From the NCBI GenBank assembly GCA_958367245.1, contig CATXEA010000001.1, forward strand, positions 183,358 to 247,357: DNA of 64,000 nt, in the 5' to 3' direction. This document shows, piece after piece, positions 18,161 through 27,165 of the stretch. The position numbers and the translations under genes are program-made. The notes below the pieces were generated by a model, which made no database searches, was not told where the DNA came from, and worked only from the letters and a program-made list of their open reading frames with translations. Position 1 is the first letter of the stretch. Each line of letters opens with the position of its first letter. The stretch comes from an uncultured Blautia sp. (GTDB lineage Bacteria > Bacillota > Clostridia > Lachnospirales > Lachnospiraceae).

Positions 18161-18937
18161 TCAGCAAAAATTCGACACAATTGCCAGAATCAACGCCATC
18201 CCCACTTCGCATAAGCAGAGAAAACATCCGGATAAATCTCCGGTTGTACCGCCGAAATATTTCAATGCCATATTGCGGTAATAGAAAAAAATCAGCGCTG
18301 CCCCAAGAAAAGCAGCTACTCCATATACAGGATGAATCAGCGCCATCAGGACAAACAGAATCATCAGGTAAACGATAAGAACATTTCGTGTCACTTTATC
18401 CGCGGAATTTCTGGAAAACTCTGCCACAGTTCCGTCTGCTTTGGCTTTCGGAAGCATAATCACACCGATTCCGGAAAAGCATCTGGATACCATAAAGCCA
18501 AGACTCAGCACAAACAGCGCCTCCACGCTTCCCCTGCTGGTAATCTGGCTGTATGCACCAAACCAGCAGAGAAAATAAACGCAGGCTGTGATAACAGCAA
18601 AGGCTCCCGCATTGGAATCCTTAAGGATTTCCAGTCTTCGGCTCCTCTCCTGCCAGGAACTCATAGCGTCGGAAGTATCAAGAAGCCCGTCCACGTGAAT
18701 CCCTCCTGTTACGATAACCGGAATTAAAGTGAGAACCACTGCGCCGAAATCCACATCGAATCCGTATCGTTCAAGAACATATGCAGCCAAAAGTGTAAGT
18801 CCCCCAATCACAGTTCCGATAAAAGGAAAAAAGCAAAACATATATTTCATATTTTCTTTTTTCCAGTCTGCCTGAGGCATTGGAATTTTTGAAAACATGG
18901 CAAAAGCCACCTTAAAATTATTCCATAATGATTTCAC
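18161..18937 (-). CDS. cobS: Adenosylcobinamide-GDP ribazoletransferase (cobalamin synthase) CobS
   Basis: A 258-aa membrane enzyme that joins adenosylcobinamide-GDP to alpha-ribazole to make adenosylcobalamin. The conserved GGIHVDGLLDTSDAM segment (about residues 79-93) and the following LKDSNAGAF motif are the CobS active-site signature, with several membrane spans around them. The start is GTG at 18937, overlapping the cobU stop by 4 bases (GTGA), so the two are translationally coupled. Normal family length. Confidence 0.95.
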   Translation of the reverse strand: MKSLWNNFKVAFAMFSKIPMPQADWKKENMKYMFCFFPFIGTVIGGLTLLAAYVLERYGFDVDFGAVVLTLIPVIVTGGIHVDGLLDTSDAMSSWQERSRRLEILKDSNAGAFAVITACVYFLCWFGAYSQITSRGSVEALFVLSLGFMVSRCFSGIGVIMLPKAKADGTVAEFSRNSADKVTRNVLIVYLMILFVLMALIHPVYGVAAFLGAALIFFYYRNMALKYFGGTTGDLSGCFLCLCEVGMALILAIVSNFC

Positions 18938-19494
18938 AGTGCTGTTACTCCCTTCTGTAAGTCGTTAGCATTTGAAAAATCCCTTTTCATATATACAGGG
19001 ATTCCATATACAACCTCCACTGCTTCGTCCGCATCCTGGGCAAGTTTTTGGTTAATCCTGCCAAGAGCATCAAGATAAGCCTTCATTTCCCCCTCATAAG
19101 AGGCAGAAGCAGAAAAAATTTCGTTTGTTACAATAACGAGATGCCTGACCTTTTCCCTGAGGTTTTTGACTCCTTCCAGAATCTCCTCCGCAGTATTTTC
19201 ATGCGCGCCCTCAGGTGCAAACATTTCATTTGCAGCAAGGTTGGACATACATTCCAGAAGAACCACACTGTCTTTTGGAATACGCAGATTCTTTAAATCC
19301 GTATACCGTTCTACTGTCTCAAAGCTCTTACCTGCGCGCATTTGACGGTGACGGGCAACTCTTTTTTCCCCCTCTTCGTCAAATGGCTGCATTGTGGCTA
19401 TATAAATACGCTTTGCCTCCCCGAAGGAAAGTACCCTGTCTTCTGCGAAAGCAGACTTTCCGCTTCCGCTCCCTCCTGTTACCAAAACCATCAT
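18934..19494 (-). CDS. cobU: Adenosylcobinamide kinase/guanylyltransferase CobU
   Basis: A 186-aa enzyme that phosphorylates adenosylcobinamide and transfers GMP to it. The P-loop GGSGSGKS is at residues 7-14. IYIATMQPFDEEGEKRVARHR contains the histidine region that carries GMP. VTNEIFSASAS and the tail LDALGRINQKLAQ are usual for the family. Full length, unlike the short paralogue at 9611. It lies 15 bases after cobT and overlaps cobS. Confidence 0.95.
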   Translation of the reverse strand: MMVLVTGGSGSGKSAFAEDRVLSFGEAKRIYIATMQPFDEEGEKRVARHRQMRAGKSFETVERYTDLKNLRIPKDSVVLLECMSNLAANEMFAPEGAHENTAEEILEGVKNLREKVRHLVIVTNEIFSASASYEGEMKAYLDALGRINQKLAQDADEAVEVVYGIPVYMKRDFSNANDLQKGVTAL

Positions 19495-19509
19495 TTCAGG
19501 AAATCCCCT

Positions 19510-20622
19510 TTATTTTAATTCTTCATAGCTGTCAATCTCAATATCTCCAAAAGTGCTCATAGAGGAGTACACCTTCACTGCCATATCAAGAAGAGGAAGA
19601 AGCGCGACTGCACCTGTGCCCTCTCCAAGACACATATCTCCGTGAATCACAGCATCTTTTCCCAGATGTTCCAATACCAGACGGGCGGCAGGTTCTTTAG
19701 ATACATGTGATGCCAGAATATAATCTGTCGCTTTGGGACAAAGCTTCACCGCAATGATGGCTGCGACACAGGAGATAAAGCCGTCCATAAGAACAGGCAT
19801 TCCCAATGCAGCTCCTCCGAGGAAAATTCCTACCATTCCCGCAATATCCAGTCCTCCGACCTTTGCAAGAACATCAACAGGATCTTCCGGATTCGGTTTG
19901 TTAAGTTCGATTGCTTTTTTTATAGCATTTATTTTTCGCTCAAGCCCTTCACTGGAAAGACCGGCTCCCCTGCCAGTCATTTTTTCCACAGGCTGTCCGA
20001 GAAGAACAGATGCAACAGCGCTGCTGGTAGTCGTGTTTCCGATTCCCATTTCTCCGGTTGCAAAAATGTTATAACCTTTTTCTCTTAATTCACATACAAT
20101 CTGAATTCCTGATTCAATTCCGCGAATTGCTTCCTCACGGGTCATGGCAGGTCCTTTTGTCATATTCTTTGTACCGCAGGCAACCTTTAAATCTGTGCGT
20201 ACCTGCGTATTCACGGCAATTCCCACATCCACAGGAATTACATCCACATTGCACTGCCGTGCCATTACACAGGCTGTTGTAATCCCTTTGAGAAAGTTAT
20301 CCGCAACAATGGCTGTAACTTCCTGACCTGTCTGAGTCACGCCTTCCTCCACAACGCCATTGTCCGCGCACATTGGAATCAGAGCCCGCCTGCTGATATC
20401 AACCTCTGATGTTCCCGTTATTCCGGCAATCTGAATTACCAGAGTTTCCAGTTTCCCAAGGGAATGCAGAGGTTTCGCAATGCTGTCCCAGCGTTTCCGG
20501 GCAACAGCCATTGCCTGTTCATCTAAAGGTTTCACTCTGGAAATCGCTTCTTCTAACTTCATCCGTCTCTTATCCTCCATGTCAATCACATTGTTGTAAA
20601 CATATCTTGTTTCTGTCTGCAT
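19510..20622 (-). CDS. cobT: Nicotinate-nucleotide--dimethylbenzimidazole phosphoribosyltransferase CobT
   Basis: A 370-aa enzyme that makes alpha-ribazole-phosphate from nicotinate mononucleotide and a lower-ligand base. CADNGVVEEGVTQTGQ near residue 85-100, ATGEMGIGNTTTSSA, and the catalytic-glutamate motif CLGEGTGAVALLPLLD are all intact. The start at 20622 is kept, although shorter starts exist at 20580 and 20562, because AGGAAAG lies just upstream and the ATG overlaps the gtrA stop (TGATG). That gives an N-terminal extension of about 20 residues over typical CobT. Confidence 0.93.
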   Translation of the reverse strand: MQTETRYVYNNVIDMEDKRRMKLEEAISRVKPLDEQAMAVARKRWDSIAKPLHSLGKLETLVIQIAGITGTSEVDISRRALIPMCADNGVVEEGVTQTGQEVTAIVADNFLKGITTACVMARQCNVDVIPVDVGIAVNTQVRTDLKVACGTKNMTKGPAMTREEAIRGIESGIQIVCELREKGYNIFATGEMGIGNTTTSSAVASVLLGQPVEKMTGRGAGLSSEGLERKINAIKKAIELNKPNPEDPVDVLAKVGGLDIAGMVGIFLGGAALGMPVLMDGFISCVAAIIAVKLCPKATDYILASHVSKEPAARLVLEHLGKDAVIHGDMCLGEGTGAVALLPLLDMAVKVYSSMSTFGDIEIDSYEELK

Positions 20623-21035
20623 CAGTTCTTTCCTGTTGTAAAAACAAAAAATTTACTGAATATGTAATTAAGTATAAGCACAATAAACTGTGTCAGGAAT
20701 TTCCCGATCATATCTCCCATGCCCATAACCGAAACAAGCAGCCATACGCCTCCCACTTCGATTGCCATAGTGACAAGCCGTGCGCCGATAAATTTACAAA
20801 AAGGCTGTATGTGAGCTTTTAAGGATTCACATTTATCCTGAAACACATATTTGGAGTTTACTACATAGGCAAACAGGATTGCCAGAATAATAGAAATAAT
20901 ATTTGCAGTGTTCAGTTCAACCCTGAACTTTCGCAATATGTAAAAGCTGACCAGATTAACCATTGTAGTACAACCGCCAAAAAATATATAGCGCACTACA
21001 GAACTTCCATACAGCTTTTCAATAAGTTTCTTCAT
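20622..21035 (-). CDS. gtrA: GtrA-family membrane protein
   Basis: A 137-aa protein with four predicted membrane spans and the GtrA pattern: VVRYIFFGGCTT at the N-terminus, YVVNSKYVF in the middle and a final NYIFSKFFVF. The family flips or handles lipid-linked sugars made by a GtrB-type transferase, and gtrB sits 22 bases upstream. Its stop overlaps the cobT start by one base, so it is physically and translationally linked to cobalamin genes, which is not an expected functional pairing. Confidence 0.85.
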   Translation of the reverse strand: MKKLIEKLYGSSVVRYIFFGGCTTMVNLVSFYILRKFRVELNTANIISIILAILFAYVVNSKYVFQDKCESLKAHIQPFCKFIGARLVTMAIEVGGVWLLVSVMGMGDMIGKFLTQFIVLILNYIFSKFFVFTTGKN

Positions 21036-21057
21036 CTGTTACCTTCTTTCCCGCCGG

Positions 21058-22017
21058 TCAGCGTAAGTCCTTCTTGATCTGTTCACTGGCATTTTTTGTA
21101 CCTCTTACGATTTCAGAAATAATATACCGTGGACGGCGTTTTACTTCTTCGTAAATTTTGGCGATATAATAGCCGATTACGCCGAGACTGAGCATAATCG
21201 CGCTGCCAATCATAAGAAGTACGATCAGAATTGTCGTATATCCTTCTACTGCATGTCCGGAGAAATACTGTATCAGAGAATAAACAATCAGCGCAAGAGA
21301 GCCGATGAAGCTAATTCCTCCGGCAAAGGTCACAAACTGAAGGGGAAATGTTGTAAACGCAACAATATTTGTAAACGCATACTTAATCAAAGACCAGGCA
21401 GACCACTTGGATTCTCCTGCTTCTCTTTCCTGTACCTCAAACTTCACATGAGTGGTCTTAAAACCTACCCAGGAGGAAGTTGCCCGAAAGAACATATTTC
21501 GTTCCGGCAGAGATAAAATACTGGCAACTGCTCTTCTGTCCATCATTTTAAAATCTGAAGCATTCTTCATGTCAACCTTTGTCGCTTTAGACATGATTCC
21601 ATAGAAAAAGCCCGCACACTTCTTATGGAGGATTCCTTCTTTCCCGCGGCTCTTCTTCACGCCCTCGATAACTTCATAGCCATCTTCCCACAGATGATAC
21701 ATCTCTACCAGCGTCTGGGGCGGATGCTGTAAATCGCAGTCCATAACTGCCACAACATCTCCTGTTGTCTGGGCAAGCCCGGCAAATACAGCCGATTCCT
21801 TGCCGAAGTTTCTGGAAAAATTCACTCCAAGAATATTGGAATCTTTTTTTCCCGCTTTTAATATCTCTTCCCAGGTGTTATCCCTGGAACCATCGTTTAC
21901 TACAACCAGCTCATAAGAAATGTCTGCTTCTGTCAGAACTTCCCTGAGTACACGGCAGGTTTTACCCACCATCAGCTCTTCATTATAAGCCGGAAGCACT
22001 ACTGATAATTTACTCAT
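21058..22017 (-). CDS. gtrB: GtrB-like family 2 glycosyltransferase (polyprenyl-phosphate sugar transferase)
   Basis: A 319-aa GT-A glycosyltransferase: VVLPAYNEE at the start, VVNDGSRD, and DCDLQHPP as the metal-binding region. Two membrane spans follow in the C-terminal quarter (FVTFAGGISF.., TTILIVLLMIGSAIM), the layout of the DPM1/GtrB/ArnC group, which charges undecaprenyl phosphate with a sugar. With GtrA it could decorate a surface polymer. First gene of the gtrB-gtrA-cobT-cobU-cobS run. Confidence 0.88.
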   Translation of the reverse strand: MSKLSVVLPAYNEELMVGKTCRVLREVLTEADISYELVVVNDGSRDNTWEEILKAGKKDSNILGVNFSRNFGKESAVFAGLAQTTGDVVAVMDCDLQHPPQTLVEMYHLWEDGYEVIEGVKKSRGKEGILHKKCAGFFYGIMSKATKVDMKNASDFKMMDRRAVASILSLPERNMFFRATSSWVGFKTTHVKFEVQEREAGESKWSAWSLIKYAFTNIVAFTTFPLQFVTFAGGISFIGSLALIVYSLIQYFSGHAVEGYTTILIVLLMIGSAIMLSLGVIGYYIAKIYEEVKRRPRYIISEIVRGTKNASEQIKKDLR

Positions 22018-22048
22018 GCTGTCATCCTTTCGTGATTAACTCTCTTCC

Positions 22049-22076
22049 ATTATACTCCAATTATTTGAAAAGTCTA
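22049..22076 (-). promoter_or_regulatory. Probable promoter of gtrB-gtrA-cobTUS
   Basis: On the minus strand: -35 TAGACT (22071-22076), 16-base spacer, perfect -10 TATAAT (22049-22054). A palindrome ATTCTTAAGAAT lies just upstream at 22088-22099. No B12-riboswitch motif was seen in the leader. Confidence 0.5.
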
Positions 22077-22141
22077 TTTAATTCTGAATTCTTAAGAATA
22101 TTTAATGAATCCCTGTTTGCACGGCAGTTTGACAGCAAAAA

Positions 22142-22165
22142 ACCGCGGTACATAAGTACCGCGGT
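22142..22165 (-). terminator. Terminator of the PFOR gene
   Basis: ACCGCGGTAC (22142-22151) and GTACCGCGGT (22156-22165) form a perfect 10-bp stem with a 4-base loop, followed on the minus strand by a T-run. Confidence 0.88.
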
Positions 22166-22219
22166 CATTTGTATTACACCGTTTGGACACAATTTATTTT
22201 ATTTAAGATTAACCTGAAA

Positions 22220-25200
22220 TTATTCAGCGCTGTGAAGAGCGATAAGTTTGCTCAGGTATTCGAATCTTGCTTTAGCTTCAGCCTCATTCTTAGCGAAGAG
22301 TCTTGCAGCTTTTTCAGGATTCTGACGTTTCAGAGAGTTGTAACGAACCTCTCCGTCAAGGAATGCCTGATAATCTTCCATGTTAGGCTCTTTAGAATCA
22401 AGAGTAAACTTGTTGCCTTCTGCTGCAGGGTTGAATCTGAAGTTGTGCCAGTATCCGCACTTAACTGCCAGTTCTTCCTCTGTCTGAGCTTTGGACATAC
22501 CTTTCTTGATACCGTGGTTGATACATGGAGCGTAAGCGATGATCAGAGATGGTCCCGGATATGCCTCAGCCTCTGCAATTGCTTTTACAGTCTGGTTGAA
22601 GTCAGCACCCATGGAAATCTGAGCAACGTATACATAACCATAGCTCATTGCGATGGAAGCCATATCTTTCTTCTTAGTCTCTTTACCGCCGGCAGCGAAC
22701 TGAGCGATAGCGCCTGTTGGTGTAGACTTGGAAGACTGTCCGCCTGTGTTGGAGTAAACCTCTGTATCGAATACCATAACGTTGATGTCACGTCCGCTTG
22801 CGAGAACATGGTCAACACCACCGAATCCGATATCGTAAGCCCATCCGTCACCACCGAAGATCCACTGGGATTTCTTAGCAAGGAAGTCTTTCTGAGCGAG
22901 GATTTCTTTTGCTTTATCACAGCCGCATGCTTCAAGAGCTGCAACTAATTTATCTGTAGCAACACCGTTAGTTGCACCAACTGCGAATGTGTCTAACCAT
23001 TCCTGACCTGCTGCCTTAACGTCTTCGTTATCTCCGTTAGCAACAACGTCTTCAACTTTTGCTTTTAAGCCGTCACGGATAGCTTTCTGAGCGAGAAGCA
23101 TACCATAACCAAACTCAGCGTTATCTTCGAATAAGGAGTTGCCCCATGCAGGACCCTGTCCCTTAGCGTTTACTGTGTATGGTGTGGACGGTGAGGAGTT
23201 ACCCCAGATAGAGGAACATCCAGTAGCGTTAGCGATGTACATTCTGTCACCGAAAAGCTGAGTGATCAGTTTCGCATATGGTGTTTCACCACAACCTGCA
23301 CAAGCTCCGGAGAACTCAAGGAGAGGCTGTTTGAACTGGCTGCCTTTAACAGTTGTTTCTTTATATTTTGCGATAACATCTTCTTTAACAGGAAGTTTTA
23401 CTGCATAATCGAAGTATTTCTGCTCGCCAAGGCTTGCTTCCAGATTTTCCATAGCAAGGGCTTTCGCACCTTTCTTTCCTGGACATACGTTCGCACAGGA
23501 ACCGCAGCCTGTACAGTCAAGAGCGGAAACAGCCATTGTGAATTTGTATTCTTTCATTCCTGTAAGGTCTAAAGTCTTCATTCCTTCAGGAGCGTTAGCT
23601 GCTTCTTCTTCTGTAAGAGCGAATGGACGGATAACAGCGTGAGGACATACATAAGCACATCTGTTACACTGGATACAGTTTTCCGGATTCCATACAGGAA
23701 CATTTACTGCAATACCACGTTTCTCGTATGCGGAGGAACCGGATGGTGTAGTACCGTCAACATAATCCTTGAATGCAGATACAGGTAAGGAGTTACCTTC
23801 CTGAGCATTTACTTTAGACTGGATGTTGTTTACGAAGTCAACAACTTCCTGACGTCCTTCGGATGCGTGAGACATGAACAGACCTTCGTCTTCTGCGTCT
23901 TTCCAGCTTTCCGGAACTTCAATCTCAACTACCTGTTTTGCACCTGCGTCGATAGCTGCCCAGTTCTTCTGAACAACGTCGTCACCTTTACGTCCGTAAG
24001 TAGCTTTTGCAGCAGCTTTCATAAGCTCGATTGCCTGCTCTTCCGGAATGATGCCTGTCAGTTTGAAGAATGCGGACTGAAGGATTGTGTTGATACGTGT
24101 TGGTCCCATGCCAGTTTCAATACCGATCTTAACACCGTCGATTGTGTAGAATTTGATATTGTGGTTAGCGATGAATGCTTTAACCTGTCCTGGTAAATGT
24201 TTCTCAAGACCTTCCATATCCCATGGGCAGTTGAGGAGGAATGTACCGCCGTCAACAAGCTCCTGAACCATGTTGTACTTGTTTACGTAGGATGGGTTGT
24301 GGCATGCTACGAAGTTAGCTGTACGGATCAGGTATGTGGATTTGATCGGTTTCTTACCGAAACGTAAGTGAGACATTGTAACACCGCCGGACTTCTTGGA
24401 GTCATAGTCAAAGTAAGCCTGAGCATACATGTCTGTATTGTCACCGATAATCTTGATGGAGTTCTTGTTAGCACCTACTGTACCGTCTGCGCCTAAGCCC
24501 CAGAATTTACAGTTAGTTGTTCCTTCCGGAGTTGTAACGATCGGAGCGCCAACTTCCAGAGAAAGGTTTGTAACGTCATCAACGATACCGAGTGTGAATT
24601 TCTGTTTTGTTGTGTTCTCAAATACTGCAGCGATCTGAGCCGGTGTAGTATCTTTGGAACCTAAGCCGTAACGGCCTGTGAATACTTTAGCGTCAGCAAA
24701 TTTGCCTTCTTCTTTTAATGCTGCAACAACATCCAGGTACAGTGGCTCGCCAAGTGCGCCCGGTTCTTTTGTTCTGTCAAGAACAGTAATCTGTTTAACA
24801 GACTCCGGAATAGCTTCAACAAGTGCTTTGGAGCAGAATGGTCTGTAAAGACGAACTTTAACAACACCGACTTTTTTGCCTGCTGCCATTAAGTAGTCGA
24901 TAGTTTCCTCGATTGTATCGTTTACGGAACCCATAGCTACGATAACGTGTTCAGCATCTTCTGCACCGTAGTAGTTGAATAATTTATAATCTGTGCCGAT
25001 TTTAGCGTTTACTTTGTCCATGTATTCCTGAACTAATGCCGGAAGAGCATCGTAGAACGGGTTACATGCTTCTCTTGCCTGGAAGAAGATATCCGGGTTC
25101 TGAGCAGAACCTCTCTGGCATGGATGGTTCGGGTTGAGCGCGTTGTTACGGAACTCAGCGATTGCATCCATATCAGCCATATCTTTCAGATCTTCGTAAT

Positions 25201-25759
25201 CCCATGTTTCAATCTTCTGGATTTCGTGAGATGTACGGAATCCGTCGAAGAAGTTGATGAATGGAACTTTACCTTTGATTGCTGCAAGGTGAGCAACCGG
25301 AGTTAAGTCCATAACTTCCTGTACGGAAGATTCACACAGCATAGCGCATCCTGTCTGACGGCATGCCATAACGTCGGAGTGATCGCCGAAAATAGAGAGT
25401 GCGTGGGAAGCAAGCGCACGAGCGGATACGTTGATAACGCCCGGTAACTGCTCACCGGCAATTTTATAAAGGTTCGGGATCATAAGTAACAGACCCTGGG
25501 AAGCTGTATATGTTGTAGTAAGAGCGCCTGCTGCCAGAGAACCGTGTACTGCACCGGCAGCACCTGCCTCAGACTGCATTTCAGTTACCTGAACTTCCTG
25601 TCCGAAAATGTTCTTTCTTCCCTGGGTAGCCCACTCATCTGTAGCTTCCGCCATAACAGATGAAGGGGTAATCGGGTAAATTGCAGCTACATCTGAATAA
25701 GCGTATGATGCATGAGCGGCTGCATGGTTACCATCCATGGTTTTCATCTTTCTTGCCAT
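22220..25759 (-). CDS. nifJ: Pyruvate:ferredoxin (flavodoxin) oxidoreductase
   Basis: A 1179-aa single-chain PFOR that oxidises pyruvate to acetyl-CoA and CO2 and reduces ferredoxin. In order: the N-terminal pyruvate-binding domains (YPITPSSVMAE at the start), a transketolase-C-like region, two ferredoxin-type clusters near residues 692 and 748 (CIQCNRCAYVCP, CTGCGSCANVCPG), a third-cluster segment around 820 (CAGCGET), and the thiamine-diphosphate motif GDGWAYDIG to NTGGQSS (about 971-1003). The start at 25759 is chosen over 25801 because AAGGAGG precedes it. It lies next to an Rrf2 regulator with three spaced cysteines, a plausible redox or Fe-S control. Confidence 0.96.
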   Translation of the reverse strand: MARKMKTMDGNHAAAHASYAYSDVAAIYPITPSSVMAEATDEWATQGRKNIFGQEVQVTEMQSEAGAAGAVHGSLAAGALTTTYTASQGLLLMIPNLYKIAGEQLPGVINVSARALASHALSIFGDHSDVMACRQTGCAMLCESSVQEVMDLTPVAHLAAIKGKVPFINFFDGFRTSHEIQKIETWDYEDLKDMADMDAIAEFRNNALNPNHPCQRGSAQNPDIFFQAREACNPFYDALPALVQEYMDKVNAKIGTDYKLFNYYGAEDAEHVIVAMGSVNDTIEETIDYLMAAGKKVGVVKVRLYRPFCSKALVEAIPESVKQITVLDRTKEPGALGEPLYLDVVAALKEEGKFADAKVFTGRYGLGSKDTTPAQIAAVFENTTKQKFTLGIVDDVTNLSLEVGAPIVTTPEGTTNCKFWGLGADGTVGANKNSIKIIGDNTDMYAQAYFDYDSKKSGGVTMSHLRFGKKPIKSTYLIRTANFVACHNPSYVNKYNMVQELVDGGTFLLNCPWDMEGLEKHLPGQVKAFIANHNIKFYTIDGVKIGIETGMGPTRINTILQSAFFKLTGIIPEEQAIELMKAAAKATYGRKGDDVVQKNWAAIDAGAKQVVEIEVPESWKDAEDEGLFMSHASEGRQEVVDFVNNIQSKVNAQEGNSLPVSAFKDYVDGTTPSGSSAYEKRGIAVNVPVWNPENCIQCNRCAYVCPHAVIRPFALTEEEAANAPEGMKTLDLTGMKEYKFTMAVSALDCTGCGSCANVCPGKKGAKALAMENLEASLGEQKYFDYAVKLPVKEDVIAKYKETTVKGSQFKQPLLEFSGACAGCGETPYAKLITQLFGDRMYIANATGCSSIWGNSSPSTPYTVNAKGQGPAWGNSLFEDNAEFGYGMLLAQKAIRDGLKAKVEDVVANGDNEDVKAAGQEWLDTFAVGATNGVATDKLVAALEACGCDKAKEILAQKDFLAKKSQWIFGGDGWAYDIGFGGVDHVLASGRDINVMVFDTEVYSNTGGQSSKSTPTGAIAQFAAGGKETKKKDMASIAMSYGYVYVAQISMGADFNQTVKAIAEAEAYPGPSLIIAYAPCINHGIKKGMSKAQTEEELAVKCGYWHNFRFNPAAEGNKFTLDSKEPNMEDYQAFLDGEVRYNSLKRQNPEKAARLFAKNEAEAKARFEYLSKLIALHSAE

Positions 25760-25800
25760 AGTTTGTTTTTCCTCCTTAAAGGTATGATGAAAATATTTCA

Positions 25801-25838
25801 AGACACATTTTTATGTGCAAAAAAACACAGGAGTGTCT
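25801..25838. promoter_or_regulatory. Nested inverted repeats in the PFOR leader
   Basis: AGACAC (25801-25806) pairs with GTGTCT (25833-25838). A short hairpin CACAT/ATGTG (25804-25808/25813-25817) is nested at one end. Both lie between the PFOR promoter and start codon, so they could be an operator or an mRNA structure. Confidence 0.35.
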
Positions 25839-25852
25839 CAAATTCCTAATCA

Positions 25853-25881
25853 ATTATAGCATAATCTTTTAGTTATGTCCA
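25853..25881 (-). promoter_or_regulatory. Promoter of the PFOR gene
   Basis: On the minus strand: -35 TGGACA (25876-25881), 17-base spacer, extended -10 TGCTATAAT with the hexamer at 25853-25858. A strong promoter suits this abundant enzyme. Confidence 0.65.
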
Positions 25882-25947
25882 ACTTGTTTAAAATTTTTTT
25901 GTATATAATGGAGTACAAGGAGACGTATTTGTATAAAGATTATGTAA

Positions 25948-26355
25948 TCATTCTCCATCCATAATCTGCTGAAGCGTTTTTCTCTTCAAAAGATTCCAGA
26001 ATTCCATCTGAATAGCTTCCAGTTCTCTGTGAACAAGACACGGCAGCCCATTCTCGCCGTCGCGCAGGCATTTACGGCTGGGATCCATACATTCAATAAT
26101 GAACAGATCCGGATCAATGGCGCTGTACACATCAAAAAGAGTCATCTCATCAGGCTGCCTGTTCAGGGAATATCCTCCATGTACGCCTCTGAATCCACGG
26201 ACAATCCCGGATTTCTGTAATTTCTTTAAAATCTTATACGCAAAAGGCGCTGTGACCGATTCCCTTTCGCAAATTTCTGATACGCTCAGTCTCTGCTCTC
26301 CTGCTAGAGCACGAATCACCCTTACTGCATAATCGCTTTCTCTGGTAATAAACAT
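25948..26355 (-). CDS. Rrf2-family transcriptional regulator, IscR-like
   Basis: A 135-aa winged-helix regulator. It begins MFITRESDYAVRVIRALAG, the usual Rrf2 start, with the recognition region around 25-60 (SVSEICERE, FRGVHGGYSL). Cysteines at 89, 96 and 106 have the spacing of the [2Fe-2S] ligands of IscR, so it may sense iron-sulfur or redox state. Transcribed toward the PFOR gene, 188 bases upstream of it. Target genes are inferred from position only. Confidence 0.88.
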   Translation of the reverse strand: MFITRESDYAVRVIRALAGEQRLSVSEICERESVTAPFAYKILKKLQKSGIVRGFRGVHGGYSLNRQPDEMTLFDVYSAIDPDLFIIECMDPSRKCLRDGENGLPCLVHRELEAIQMEFWNLLKRKTLQQIMDGE

Positions 26356-26412
26356 TTCTCGTAACCTTTCTGTCGTTATATTTTTAAAAAATACCCTGCA
26401 TTTCTGTCCGGC

Positions 26413-26946
26413 TCATTTGCCGGTGTTTTTCCTGTTTTCTCTTTCCTCTGTTCTGTCAAGGATTTCCCGACAAATCTGCGCTGTGCTTTTTCCGTCGGTT
26501 ATAACTGTAAAATCAGCGGCAGCCTCATATTTCGGTCTGCGCTGTTCCATCAGCCCGCGTATGTAATCTACATTCATATTGCCTTCCAGAAGAGGACGGT
26601 TGTGATTATGTTTCACTCTGTCGTAGACAGTTTCAGGACATGCTTCCAGGAGAATGATTATTCCGTTCTTTTTCATTTCGGATACATTCTCATCTTTCAT
26701 GGCTGTTCCCCCGCCACAGGATACGACCAATCTTTCACTGCTGCGAAGCTTCTTTAACAGACCTGTTTCAACTTCACGGAAATATGCTTCTCCGCTGGAT
26801 GCAAAGATTTCTTTAATGCTGCGTCCTTCCTGTCTCTCAATCTCTTCATCCATTTCCAGTCGCTTAAATCCGTATCGTTTGCAAAGATAACGGGAAACCG
26901 TTGATTTGCCGCATCCCATAAAGCCTATTAAATAAATATTCCCCAT
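26413..26946 (-). CDS. aroK: Shikimate kinase
   Basis: A 177-aa shikimate kinase for aromatic amino-acid biosynthesis. The P-loop GFMGCGKST is near the N-terminus, with the Asp of LEMDEEIE, the shikimate-binding FREVE segment, CGGGTA, and the lid NRPLL. The start at 26946 is preferred over 27105 because AAGGAG lies 6 bases before it and the family begins with a P-loop strand. No other aro gene is nearby. The rrf2 gene follows 57 bases downstream. Confidence 0.92.
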   Translation of the reverse strand: MGNIYLIGFMGCGKSTVSRYLCKRYGFKRLEMDEEIERQEGRSIKEIFASSGEAYFREVETGLLKKLRSSERLVVSCGGGTAMKDENVSEMKKNGIIILLEACPETVYDRVKHNHNRPLLEGNMNVDYIRGLMEQRRPKYEAAADFTVITDGKSTAQICREILDRTEERENRKNTGK

Positions 26947-27078
26947 TTCTTTCTCCTTAAACCCTTTTATATACGGATTATACCAGACAGTTTTTTCTTT
27001 GTAAAGAAAGCATGTGTAAGGTTTTGACGAATATTGGGGGGATTTCAGGATTAATCCGGGAAAAATTGAAAATAGGTG

Positions 27079-27106
27079 TTGATTTTTTCTTATTTTACGG
27101 TACAAT
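27079..27106 (+). promoter_or_regulatory. Promoter of the ABC-F gene
   Basis: -35 TTGATT (27079-27084), 16-base spacer, -10 TACAAT (27101-27106), about 60 bases before the start codon. Confidence 0.5.
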
Positions 27107-27165
27107 GATTACGGTTAAACTATTATAATAAGAAATAAAACTATTTACGAAAAACGAGGTATGAT

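Noticed and set aside
22018..22219. Cobalamin riboswitch before the gtr-cob genes
   Set aside because: No B12-box GCCACTG or long structured leader was found here or before the short cobU gene.
25760..25947. Rex redox-repressor site before PFOR
   Set aside because: TTGTTTAAAA resembles a half-site, but the inverted second half of the Rex motif is missing.
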